A stretch of 6,977 bases of DNA from Methanobacterium sp. PtaU1.Bin242 (GCA_002067565.1 MVQZ01000321.1:1-6977); one strand, 5' to 3'; shown: positions 1 to 6,267, counted from the stretch's first letter. Notes: a model not told the origin generated them from the letters alone. A program made the numbers and translations.

Positions 1-363
1 CTTAGTAAATTCACTGGCTGTACTTTCTACCTTAAGATGATGTAATAATGCACCTTCGTGCTTAACCTTCCTGAAAAGACTTTTAATACCTAGAAGAACC
101 AGTATGGCTCCCAGGAAAAGATCTATGGCTGCGATGGTGGTTGGATCTGAGTGTCCACTTGAGGTAAGGGCATTACCCAGCAGAATGCCAATAGCCACAG
201 TTATCAGGAAAACAATAATAGCTCCCAAATAAAAAGAAAGACCAGCCAGGCGGGGGTTATCCGTCAGGGACATCATAACCAGAAAAAAAGATAAAGCGGT
301 AGGGCTTACAGCGGCAGCCCAGGCCAGGGGAATGATCTGGATAACGAGTGAGGTGTCTGTCAT
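1..363 (-). CDS. GAP/Sap-family (LysE-like) membrane protein, N-terminal 121 residues, cut by window edge
   Basis: This gene is open from an ATG at 363 to base 1 with no stop, so only the first 121 residues are visible. Three hydrophobic segments can be seen, at about residues 5-31, 40-66 and 77-95. The first carries the run PLAWAAAVSPTALSFFLV; a Pro-Leu-Ala ... Ser-Pro opening like this is typical of the GAP/Sap (sulfolipid-addressing-like, LysE-superfamily) membrane proteins. After helix 3 comes a charged, His-containing loop (KVKHEGALLHHL), as expected between the two halves of such a protein. The family is thought to be involved in export across the cytoplasmic membrane; no substrate can be inferred. 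No clear ribosome binding site precedes the ATG. The 85-base spacer behind it is T-rich on the coding strand (CCTATTTTTATTAC at 406-418) and could hold both the end of the upstream transcript and a promoter. Family call fairly confident; function not assigned. Confidence 0.75.
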   Translation of the reverse strand, partial: MTDTSLVIQIIPLAWAAAVSPTALSFFLVMMSLTDNPRLAGLSFYLGAIIVFLITVAIGILLGNALTSSGHSDPTTIAAIDLFLGAILVLLGIKSLFRKVKHEGALLHHLKVESTASEFTK

Positions 364-448
364 GATTTCAACTTTTAAGGTTATACTGTTAGATTATGAT
401 AAAAGTAATAAAAATAGGTTTGTATTAATTCCTTCTTACCCCTATTAA

Positions 449-868
449 TCATTTTCTCAGCAGATATAAATCAACCTCATTAATTAATGGTTGGAAAGTT
501 TCCAGGAATTTCTGCAACTCTTCCTTTGAATCTCTTAATTTATTCTTGAATTCTTCTTCTAAACCATTTTCTAAAGCGATGAGAGATTCAGAGTTTTTAA
601 CCGCCGCTTCATGAAAGACAATCAAACTATTCATAATCTTCTGTTGTAACGGAAGGCATTTAGTTGGTGGGTTAAGTTTTTCATACCAATTGAAAGTATC
701 CTCAATATTCCGCCGAATATTATCCAGATTACGATGAGCATCAAGGGGGCTTAAACTTTCCTGGGCTTCTTTATCCATCAATTCCCTGAGTAAAAGGATC
801 TGAATACCAGTTTCCCTTAAACATTTTTTGCTTTTTTTGAGGAACTGGCGTTTAGTTAGGCCGAACAT
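449..868 (-). CDS. Hypothetical helical protein, 139 aa
   Basis: I do not recognise this protein. It is 139 residues, starts at ATG 868 and ends with TGA at 449-451. It has no signal peptide and no membrane segment. It looks almost wholly alpha-helical: a basic N-terminus (KRQFLKKSKK), a central helix with a WYEKLNPP turn at about residues 61-68, and a strongly charged, coiled-coil-like stretch at about 88-125 rich in Glu and Lys. Two cysteines (positions 17 and 71) are not arranged as a metal site. The sequence before the ATG (GTGTATTAAG) lacks a good Shine-Dalgarno match, so translation may be weak. It lies 44 bases downstream of the tag remnant on the same strand and upstream of the GAP-family gene. 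Its length, the even spread of charged and hydrophobic residues and the absence of stops support a real gene, but no role can be proposed. Confidence 0.7.
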   Translation of the reverse strand: MFGLTKRQFLKKSKKCLRETGIQILLLRELMDKEAQESLSPLDAHRNLDNIRRNIEDTFNWYEKLNPPTKCLPLQQKIMNSLIVFHEAAVKNSESLIALENGLEEEFKNKLRDSKEELQKFLETFQPLINEVDLYLLRK

Positions 869-912
869 CTTAATACACGTCTTTTTTATTTATATCTGTT
901 AATGGTTCATCT

Positions 913-1304
913 CTACAGATTATACCTGAAACAACCCACCACATGGTCATTAACCATCCCCACCGCCTGCATGAAGGCGTAACATATGGTGGGCCCCATA
1001 AATTTGAAACCTGTTTTTTAAGGTCTTTACTCATAGCCTCTGATTCATGGTAGATGAAGGGATCTCGTCCAGTGTTTTCCATTGTTTTGAATAGTCTGAC
1101 ATCTACAAATCCCCGATATAAGAATCAAAGCCCCCACACTCTTTTTGAATTTTAAAGACACCGTGGGCAAGCAACCGTGGACTGAGCACCTTCCAGTATC
1201 AGGAACTCGAATAATTGTCGGTCGTTATAGATGGGAACTCCCCATTCCGGGTCATGATATTCTAGGATCAGAGGGGTCCCGGGCCAGGGGAAGCGTATTT
1301 TTAT
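913..1304 (-). pseudogene. tag: Decayed DNA-3-methyladenine glycosylase I (tag) with internal deletion and several frameshifts
   Basis: Read on the minus strand in changing frames, this stretch spells most of a Tag protein. Piece A (about 1304-1182) gives RFPWPGTPLILEYHD, EWGVP and LFEFLILEGAQ, the family N-terminus. Piece B (about 1153-1115) gives KIQKECGGFDSYI. Piece C (1084-1046) gives QWKTLDEIPSSTM. Piece D (1046 to about 1014) gives ESEAMSKDLKK. Piece E (to TAG at 913-915) gives TGFKFMGPTICYAF, MQAVGMVNDH and VVGCFRYNL. Family members run to about 190 residues; roughly 40-50 residues between pieces A and B, including the LSW region, are missing. Junctions B/C, C/D and D/E are each shifted; D/E fits loss of one A from a run that now has six. 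The His and Cys of the C-terminal zinc site (DHVVGCF) remain, but the N-terminal zinc Cys is Phe (RFPW) and the likely ATG is ATA. Intact Tag removes 3-methyladenine from alkylated DNA; this copy cannot. The 70-aa open frame at 870-1082 crosses pieces and is not a real product. Confidence 0.88.
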
Positions 1305-1308
1305 GTTG

Positions 1309-1722
1309 TTATTTCTTTTCATTTTCATCTATTACCTTCTGCACCAGAGCAGAATCAACATAAGCTCTTACTTCTATTATTAAGTTATCATCGAATTTAA
1401 CCACCCAACAGTAGGTGTTGTTGAAGGGCATTCCATTTAATGCTGTGGAGAGAGATTCCATTTCCACCACGGCAATTTCCTTCTGAACAATTATATTATT
1501 AACTTTTAAGAGCACTCCTTCCCTCAGTATCCGATTTAAACGTTCAAAGGTACTGGAGATAAATTCCTGTTTGCTGTTATAGGTCCTGGCCAGTGGATGG
1601 GTTCCCATCACAGTCCATTTTACATCTTCTGCTACTTGATCAAAAAATAGTTCACTCTTTCCAGTCTCTAGATTATTAAACAAATTTTTTACTTGTGCAA
1701 TGTTTATGGACAATTTTATCAT
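1309..1722 (-). CDS. NTF2/SnoaL-like family protein
   Basis: A 137-residue protein with the pattern of the NTF2-like alpha+beta cone fold. An N-terminal helix (VKNLFNNLETGKSELFFDQV) leads into VKWTVMGTHPLARTY at about residues 34-48, then KQEFISSTFERL, and then long alternating strands, with CWVVKFDDNLIIEVRAYVDS near 105-124. This resembles the ketosteroid-isomerase/SnoaL-related proteins. Members of the fold bind or isomerise small molecules, but no catalytic set is diagnostic here, so no substrate is proposed. The ATG at 1722 is immediately preceded by AAGGG, too close for normal use as a ribosome binding site; a TTG three codons downstream would sit at better spacing, so the true start may be there. 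The gene follows DUF998 after 30 bases, and its stop lies about 5 bases before the tag remnant, suggesting one transcript. The C-terminus is short and charged (VIDENEKK). Confidence 0.8.
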   Translation of the reverse strand: MIKLSINIAQVKNLFNNLETGKSELFFDQVAEDVKWTVMGTHPLARTYNSKQEFISSTFERLNRILREGVLLKVNNIIVQKEIAVVEMESLSTALNGMPFNNTYCWVVKFDDNLIIEVRAYVDSALVQKVIDENEKK

Positions 1723-1752
1723 CCCTTAAATAGTTTAATCTATTTAATAAAG

Positions 1753-2391
1753 TTAAATGTTCTTGTTCCACATGTTATAGGATAGTAATGCTATCCAGAT
1801 CAAAGATATATAAACGGTTAGCCATTCCAGCCCGGGTATAGGTATGGTTGGATTGAAATTTGCCAATAGGTCCTTATATTGGGGTTGTGAAAGCATAATC
1901 TTAAAAGACAAATCCATTATAATGGCTAAGATTCCCCAATAAGCAACTGGACGCATGAATTCTGGATTTTTATATAATGATATGTTTAAAAGTATTATAA
2001 TAAGAAATATCGATCCGAAAACTCCAGAAGCAGCTAGAACATGTAATTTAATATGGGTTTCGGGAAAAAAACCTACACCTATGAGCGAAACACTGGCAAA
2101 AATTCCTAAAAGCATTCCCAGCACTAGCAGGATTTTGCTCAATTTTCTAACCGGGTGCCACTGGTAAAGACCTATAAAGAATGGAATCAGAATTATTCCA
2201 GTTATAATACATCCCCAGTTAAAAAATAATGCTCCAGATGGATTTAAATTGCTGTTTCCTAAATTGCTGAGCCAATCATAGAGGGGATTATAGGGTGTGG
2301 GGTAAAATGCTACTGATGTTAAAGTGAAGATGGTGAATATGGCCAGTGCTAGCATTCCCAGAATATTCAGCGGAGACCATTTTGAATCCAT
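1753..2391 (-). CDS. DUF998 family six-helix membrane protein
   Basis: A 212-residue integral membrane protein. Six hydrophobic segments are visible, at about residues 10-30, 55-77, 84-108, 114-138, 148-168 and 188-207. After the first helix comes YPTPYNPLYDWLSNLGN, matching the Pro-Tyr-x-Pro ... Ser-x-Leu-Gly signature that marks DUF998 proteins. A second family-like element is VGFFPETHIKLHVLAA near 106-121, with its Phe-Pro-x-x-x-x-x-x-His pattern between helices 3 and 4. The biochemical role of DUF998 is unknown. The ATG at 2391 has no Shine-Dalgarno sequence before it (ACATAATATATTT), but a TATA-like TTTAATATA lies about 24 bases upstream, which fits a leaderless transcript. It is the first gene of a same-strand run with the NTF2-like gene 30 bases downstream. 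Family assignment is good; function is open. Confidence 0.85.
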   Translation of the reverse strand: MDSKWSPLNILGMLALAIFTIFTLTSVAFYPTPYNPLYDWLSNLGNSNLNPSGALFFNWGCIITGIILIPFFIGLYQWHPVRKLSKILLVLGMLLGIFASVSLIGVGFFPETHIKLHVLAASGVFGSIFLIIILLNISLYKNPEFMRPVAYWGILAIIMDLSFKIMLSQPQYKDLLANFNPTIPIPGLEWLTVYISLIWIALLSYNMWNKNI

Positions 2392-2551
2392 AAATATATT
2401 ATGTTATTCTTATATTAAAAAATTATACTCTTTTATTTAAAATAATAAGATTAAAACAGCTTAATTTATGTAAAAACAACGAAGGTCTATTATTTGATTT
2501 AATGATAACATTACTGATTTTAATAGTATAAAAGGTTAGATAAATGGAATT
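2392..2551. other. AT-rich spacer between malic enzyme and DUF998 genes
   Basis: This 160-base spacer has no coding frame. On the minus strand it contains a short T-rich stretch after the malic enzyme stop (TTGTTTTTA at 2471-2479), a plausible weak archaeal terminator, followed by TATA-like sequence serving DUF998. No hairpin of note was seen. Confidence 0.5.
2411..2422 (-). promoter_or_regulatory. Candidate TATA box for the DUF998 gene
   Basis: The minus strand reads TTTTTTAATATA, centred about 24-26 bases before the DUF998 ATG. Archaeal TATA boxes sit about 25 bases before the transcription start, so the transcript would begin at or next to the ATG. This agrees with the lack of a ribosome binding site. 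In such AT-rich DNA a chance match is possible. Confidence 0.35.
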
Positions 2552-4252
2552 TCATTTAGAAGCTTTAAGATCTTTTCTCTGGTAGGGTATATAGGTAGGT
2601 TTCCAGATGTTTTCATTAACTAGCTCATCAAAATCTTTATCTGAATTAATTCTGGCCACACCCTCAGACACGGCCTTTTTAACCACGGTAACCGCGATAT
2701 TTCTACTAACGTCCTGTAGCTGAGATACATCAGGAAGCAGTCGCGTCTGATGATCAGCCTGGAGTCGAACTGAGTGACTGAGTTCAGATATCGCTGCATC
2801 AATCATTCCGGGTGTCACCATTTTTGAACGGGCACAGATCACTCCCAATCCCAATCCGGGGAATATAAAGGCGTTGTTGCATTGGGTCACCGGTATAGAT
2901 TTCCCATTCAAGATGACATTATCTTGGGGGCTTCCTGTTGCTACCAGGGCCCTTCGTTTTGTCCAGATAAGTACATCCTCTGCTGAAGCCTCCGCTCGAC
3001 TGGGGGGATTGGAGAGGGGGAATATGATGGGATGTTTCACACCAGAAGCCATCGTGGTTACCACTTCCCGATTAAAGGCACCGTAAACTGCGCTGGTTCC
3101 AATGAGAATGGTGGGTTTTACATTACGTACCACATCCAGCAGAGTGATAGATTCACCTTCCACATACCAGTTTTGAATTTCCTCTTGGTGACGGGCGTAA
3201 GGGGATTTGAAGTAATCAAGATTTTCCCGAAGGTCTGTTACTAATCCCTGGCTGTCCATTAGCCAGAATCTCGATTTGGCATCATGGGGATTTAACCCAT
3301 CTTTGATCATCCACTTCCAGATCCGGTCAGCAATACCACAGCCAGCAGTTCCCGCACCAAAAATCACCACTTTATGGTCTTTTAATGAAATATGGGTTAG
3401 CTGAGACGCGTTAAGCAGTGCGGCCATGGCCACAGCCCCAGTACCCTGTATATCATCGTTAAAGGTACATATCTGATTTTGGTACTGTTCCAGATTGCAT
3501 CTGGCCTTTTCTTTCCCGAAATCCTCCCATTGAAGGAATACATGTGGAAATTTTCTTTTAATTGATCCAATCACCTTTTCCACAAACTGATGGTAGGCTT
3601 CCCCTTGAATACGGGGATGACGCCAGCCGATGTATAGAGGATCCTGCAGTAGCTCGCTGTTGTTGGTTCCCACGTCGATCATTACCGGGAGCATTCTTCG
3701 TGGGTTTATACCAGCACACAGGGTATAAATTATAATTTTAGCCACTGAAATGCCGATTCCGTTAGCTCCCTGGTCTCCTATTCCCAGTATCTGCTCTGAA
3801 TCAGTTAAAACTATTAAATCAATATCATCGTGTAAATTATCAAGTATGTCGTCGATATGATCCTGATCAGGATAGGATATATAAATGCCCCGCGGTTTCC
3901 TGAATTCGTTGCTGTAATGCTGGATGGCTAATCCTGCGGTAGGGGTGTATATAATTGGGGTCATTTCTTCCATATGTTCTGAGATAAGCTTGAAAAAGAG
4001 AGTTTCATTGGTGTTATAAAGATTGTTCAGAAATATGTTTTTTTGAAGGTTATCTGGCTGTAATGAGTACTGACGATAGGCTCTTTGCAGTTGTTCTTCA
4101 ATGGTTTCTACCACTGGCGGCAGTAGACCCTTCAGTGAGAACTTTTCCCTTTCTTTATTACTAAAAGCAGTGCCCTTGTTCAGTTGGGCTGATTGTAAAA
4201 GCTGGGTTCCTTTAAGATCAGTTTCGATGTACTTACTTCCTTTTTTTTCCAC
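2552..4252 (-). CDS. NAD-type malic enzyme (oxaloacetate-decarboxylating), large SfcA/MaeA class
   Basis: The protein would catalyse malate + NAD+ to pyruvate + CO2 + NADH in the cytoplasm. Its 566 residues match the 565 of E. coli SfcA. The N-terminal malic domain has LNKGTAF (24-30), LKGLLPPVVETIEEQ (40-54) and the catalytic tyrosine in IIYTPTAG (Tyr102). The catalytic lysine is Lys172 in GIGISVAK, after LGIGDQGANG. Metal ligands are Glu243-Asp244 in WEDF and Asp267 in FNDDIQGT. The NAD domain has GAGTAGCGIAD (299-309), LLDVVRNVKP, LSNPPSRAEAS (NPTS is more usual), ALVATGSP and QCNNAFIFPGLGLGVI. All key residues are present, so the enzyme should be active; NAD versus NADP preference is inferred from class. 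The start is GTG at 4252 with no clear ribosome binding site; an in-frame stop lies about 50 bases upstream and homology begins at once. It appears monocistronic. This class is common in bacteria and eukaryotes and unexpected in a methanogen, suggesting transfer. It could also be annotated maeA or sfcA. Confidence 0.95.
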   Translation of the reverse strand: MEKKGSKYIETDLKGTQLLQSAQLNKGTAFSNKEREKFSLKGLLPPVVETIEEQLQRAYRQYSLQPDNLQKNIFLNNLYNTNETLFFKLISEHMEEMTPIIYTPTAGLAIQHYSNEFRKPRGIYISYPDQDHIDDILDNLHDDIDLIVLTDSEQILGIGDQGANGIGISVAKIIIYTLCAGINPRRMLPVMIDVGTNNSELLQDPLYIGWRHPRIQGEAYHQFVEKVIGSIKRKFPHVFLQWEDFGKEKARCNLEQYQNQICTFNDDIQGTGAVAMAALLNASQLTHISLKDHKVVIFGAGTAGCGIADRIWKWMIKDGLNPHDAKSRFWLMDSQGLVTDLRENLDYFKSPYARHQEEIQNWYVEGESITLLDVVRNVKPTILIGTSAVYGAFNREVVTTMASGVKHPIIFPLSNPPSRAEASAEDVLIWTKRRALVATGSPQDNVILNGKSIPVTQCNNAFIFPGLGLGVICARSKMVTPGMIDAAISELSHSVRLQADHQTRLLPDVSQLQDVSRNIAVTVVKKAVSEGVARINSDKDFDELVNENIWKPTYIPYQRKDLKASK

Positions 4253-4374
4253 GGTAACAGCTATGGATCTAACGATAAGCCCCCCATTTTTAGAAAATTA
4301 TCCATACTATGCAATACCACTAATTTTTTTAGGAAACTGTCTCATCTTACAATACAATTATTTTTTCTAACCCG

Positions 4375-4382
4375 TATATATA
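4375..4382 (-). promoter_or_regulatory. Candidate TATA box for the malic enzyme gene
   Basis: TATATATA is the strongest TATA match upstream of the malic enzyme. Read on the minus strand, it would start transcription near 4350 and leave a leader of about 100 bases before the GTG. The box is self-complementary and lies between CCC and GGG (4371-4373 and 4389-4391), so it could equally fire on the plus strand. The assignment is inferred from position only. Confidence 0.4.
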
Positions 4383-4469
4383 GTTTATGGGTTGGTGTAA
4401 GATTATTATGGGTATCTTTTTGATTATAGACTTAAAATGCTCTTTAAATAGGCATCAAGTTAAAAAAAG

Positions 4470-4475
4470 AGGAGG
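4470..4475 (+). promoter_or_regulatory. Strong ribosome binding site with no recognised gene
   Basis: AAAGAGGAGGATGTG contains a full AGGAGG complementary to the 3' end of archaeal 16S rRNA. Start codons follow at ATG 4476 (too close; 13 codons), GTG 4478 (5 codons) and GTG 4486 (21 codons to TGA at 4549-4551). The last has ideal spacing of 10 bases. None of the short products is recognisable. It may be the start of a lost gene, a tiny gene, or chance. Confidence 0.35.
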
Positions 4476-4516
4476 ATGTGTATAGGTGTTACTGATGCTC
4501 AAAGTATTGTATTTTA

Positions 4517-4542
4517 ATAAAGACTCATTTATTAGTCTTTAT
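4517..4542 (+). repeat. Perfect 9-bp inverted repeat (hairpin)
   Basis: ATAAAGACT (4517-4525) and AGTCTTTAT (4534-4542) are exact reverse complements separated by the 8 bases CATTTATT. The stem has only two G-C pairs and no clear T-run follows directly, so it is a weak terminator candidate. It lies 42 bases after the AGGAGG motif on the plus strand. Confidence 0.6.
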
Positions 4543-4840
4543 AAAATGTGAAATTTGCATAAAGTTTGTTTAAAGTGTTATATGGGATTTTTATCTTGTT
4601 TTTTATATTGAAGGGTCGTGAATTTTAGATAAAGGCATAAAGACGGGATAAAAAGAGGTTTATGGATTCAAAATATGATTAATTCTAAAAAATAAGGGTG
4701 TTGTTTTAGCTGAAAATGATAGTAGATAATAAATGATGTTATAATCTGAGACTAAGTGAAATGAGTTTTCATATGGTTGAAATAAATCATTCTATAATGT
4801 TAAATTATTAAAGTTATCTCAGAATTAAAGTTTCTTTTAG

Positions 4841-4850
4841 AAAAAATAGT
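4841..4850 (-). terminator. Candidate T-run terminator of the hisF/163-aa transcript
   Basis: On the minus strand ACTATTTTTT occurs about 45-55 bases after the stop of the 163-aa gene. Archaeal termination usually needs only such a T-run. The region is AT-rich throughout, so support is modest. Confidence 0.3.
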
Positions 4851-4894
4851 AACTCAATTTTTTGCTATCACTATATAGAGCGACCTATCAGAAT

Positions 4895-5386
4895 TTAAGC
4901 ATTTAAGTAAGAATCTAGTTTATGGCTAATAGCACTGTATATTTGCTTATTTACTCCTACTTTCCTAATAAAATCGTTTGAATATCTTATATCTCCTCTT
5001 TTGGGATTGTCCTGCCTCATAACGTACATACAGATGGCGGTTACAATCATGAGTGGGTCGGTTTTTCGATTCTTACCTCCACGATAGAGTTTCCGGAAAT
5101 CAACTTTGGATATAATTTCACTGGCCCGATCTTTTTGACCTCCACCTACCGGCATCATGACTTCATCCCCCTCTTCTCTTTTGGTTAAAACCAGGGTAGG
5201 GTTATGGCCGGTCATCATGAAGTTACTGGCCACAATACTCAGTAAGGCCTGTTTTTCTTTTAATCGGAAGTCCTCTTCGGATGTCTTTTCACTATGAGAT
5301 TTGTACTTCTCATATTTTCTGATTTTCCTTTCCAATCGCTCGATTTTCGTCTTATCATCCAGGAAAATGTGTTTTCTTTTTTTCAA
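4895..5386 (-). CDS. Conserved-looking basic protein of unknown function, downstream of hisF, 163 aa
   Basis: I do not recognise a named family. The protein is soluble and rich in Lys and Arg. Residues 11-48 are highly charged and helical, probably a short coiled coil (KIERLERKIRKYEKYK). The middle has VMMPVGGGQKDRASEI near 76-91. The C-terminal part, from about 108, has TDPLMIVTAICMYVMRQ followed by RYSNDFIRKVGVNKQIY, a two-helix pattern that faintly recalls cyclin-like or helix-turn-helix folds of DNA-binding proteins; this is only an impression. The start is a TTG at 5386: no ATG or GTG lies between it and the in-frame stop upstream, GGCGAG is well placed before it, and the next Met is residue 57, which would discard the coiled coil. 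It begins 32 bases after the hisF stop, so it is probably cotranscribed with hisF, though nothing ties it to histidine synthesis. Confidence 0.75.
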   Translation of the reverse strand: MKKRKHIFLDDKTKIERLERKIRKYEKYKSHSEKTSEEDFRLKEKQALLSIVASNFMMTGHNPTLVLTKREEGDEVMMPVGGGQKDRASEIISKVDFRKLYRGGKNRKTDPLMIVTAICMYVMRQDNPKRGDIRYSNDFIRKVGVNKQIYSAISHKLDSYLNA

Positions 5387-5418
5387 ATTTCTCGCCAGAA
5401 TAACTAATGATTGTAATG

Positions 5419-6246
5419 TTATTTAAGTCTGACCGCCACACCCTTTTCCTTCAAATACTCCTTAACCATAGGCACAGGATACTCATCAAAGTGGAAGATG
5501 CTGGCAGCTAAAGCAGCATCTGCTTTACCCTGGGTGAAGGCAGCATAAATATGTTCTGGATTACCTACCCCTCCCGAGGCAATCACCGGAATATCCAGCA
5601 TTTCACTCATGGTCCTGGTTAAAGCCAGATCATAGCCGTCTTTCGTCCCGTCACGGTCCATTGAAGTTAACAAAATTTCACCAGCACCTCTTTCCTGGCA
5701 CTCCATTGCCCAGGCTATGGCATCAATCCCGGTAAACTCCCGTCCACCGTAAATACTGCAATCATACCAGCAATAACCGTTTTCAGTCTCTATAATAATT
5801 TTATCTGAATTTTCTTTAGGATTTTCCACATAGCGACGTTTGGCATCAATACCAATAACACAGGCCTGGGAACCAACAACCTTGGAAGCTTCATTGATCA
5901 GATCGGGGTTGTGTATGGCTGCAGTGTTAGTAGAACATTTATCTGCCCCGGCTTTGAGCATGTTAACATAATCAACAGGTTTTCTGATTCCCCCACCCAC
6001 ACAGATGGGTACGAACACGTTCTCGGTGGTGGCGTTAATTACCTCAGCCATGGTCTCCCTTCTTTCGTGGGATGCGGTGATATCTAGAAAAACTATTTCA
6101 TCAGCCCCATCCTCATAGTAACGTGTGGCCAACTCCACCGGTTCCCCTGCATAACGAATCTGTTTAAATTCCACTCCTTTAACCACCCGGCCATGTGGCA
6201 CGTTCAGATCACAGTCCAGGCAGGGTATGATTCTTTTAGCAAGCAT
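5419..6246 (-). CDS. hisF: Imidazole glycerol phosphate synthase, cyclase subunit HisF
   Basis: HisF takes ammonia from its glutaminase partner HisH and converts PRFAR into imidazole glycerol phosphate and AICAR, joining histidine to purine synthesis in the cytoplasm. The 275-residue (beta/alpha)8 barrel is plain: MLAKRIIPCLD at the start with catalytic Asp11; FLDITAS at 53-59; the first phosphate loop ICVGGGIRKP at 81-90; ADKCSTNTAA; the second catalytic aspartate Asp134 in IGIDAKR; GAGEILLTSMDRDGTKDG at 187-204; the second phosphate loop VIASGGVGNP; and DAALAASIFHF near the end. It is about 20 residues longer than bacterial HisF, with about four extra after Asp11 (CDLNVPHGR) and a longer insert at about 138-166 containing two cysteines (YCWYDC). 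I recall this longer form from other Methanobacteriales. The ATG at 6246 follows GAAGGG at good spacing. No other his gene is visible, so hisF is apart from its partners here. Confidence 0.98.
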   Translation of the reverse strand: MLAKRIIPCLDCDLNVPHGRVVKGVEFKQIRYAGEPVELATRYYEDGADEIVFLDITASHERRETMAEVINATTENVFVPICVGGGIRKPVDYVNMLKAGADKCSTNTAAIHNPDLINEASKVVGSQACVIGIDAKRRYVENPKENSDKIIIETENGYCWYDCSIYGGREFTGIDAIAWAMECQERGAGEILLTSMDRDGTKDGYDLALTRTMSEMLDIPVIASGGVGNPEHIYAAFTQGKADAALAASIFHFDEYPVPMVKEYLKEKGVAVRLK

Positions 6247-6267
6247 TGTATCCCTTCAAGTGTAATT

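Larger units (their letters stand above)
4253..4894. other. Gene-poor AT-rich spacer of about 640 bases
   Basis: No recognisable protein, tRNA or known RNA family is seen on either strand, and all frames are broken by frequent stops. It must contain the malic enzyme promoter at its left side and the end of the 163-aa gene transcript at its right. Visible details are a TATATATA box at 4375-4382, an AGGAGG motif at 4470-4475 on the plus strand followed by a hairpin at 4517-4542, a split inverted pair (CTGAGA at 4746-4751 and TCTCAG at 4817-4822), and a second palindromic TATA-like CTATATAG at 4871-4878. It is unusually long compared with the other spacers in this window. Confidence 0.6.

Noticed and set aside
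870..1082. A 70-codon minus-strand open frame
   Set aside because: It runs through two different frames of the tag remnant: its first residues include the true SKDLKK segment, and after the A-run it leaves the Tag frame. The C-terminal Tag sequence is in another frame.
1145..1363. A 72-codon plus-strand open frame
   Set aside because: It is antisense to the tag remnant and to the end of the NTF2-like gene and has no family features. The minus-strand reading explains the sequence.
1955..3244. Several plus-strand open frames of about 70 codons (1955-2167, 2874-3086, 3032-3244)
   Set aside because: All are antisense to DUF998 or malic enzyme, lack ribosome binding sites and resemble no protein family.
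4101..4370. An 89-codon plus-strand open frame
   Set aside because: Most of it is antisense to the well-supported N-terminus of the malic enzyme, and the tail lies in the leader. The composition is that of an antisense shadow.
4485..4760. Possible C/D box small RNA (TGATG and CTGA motifs)
   Set aside because: TGATG-like and CTGA boxes occur, but not in the C-D'-C'-D order or spacing of archaeal C/D RNAs.
4746..4822. Inverted pair CTGAGA / TCTCAG
   Set aside because: Only six exact bases with a 65-base AT-rich gap; extension needs a bulge. Probably chance in low-complexity DNA.
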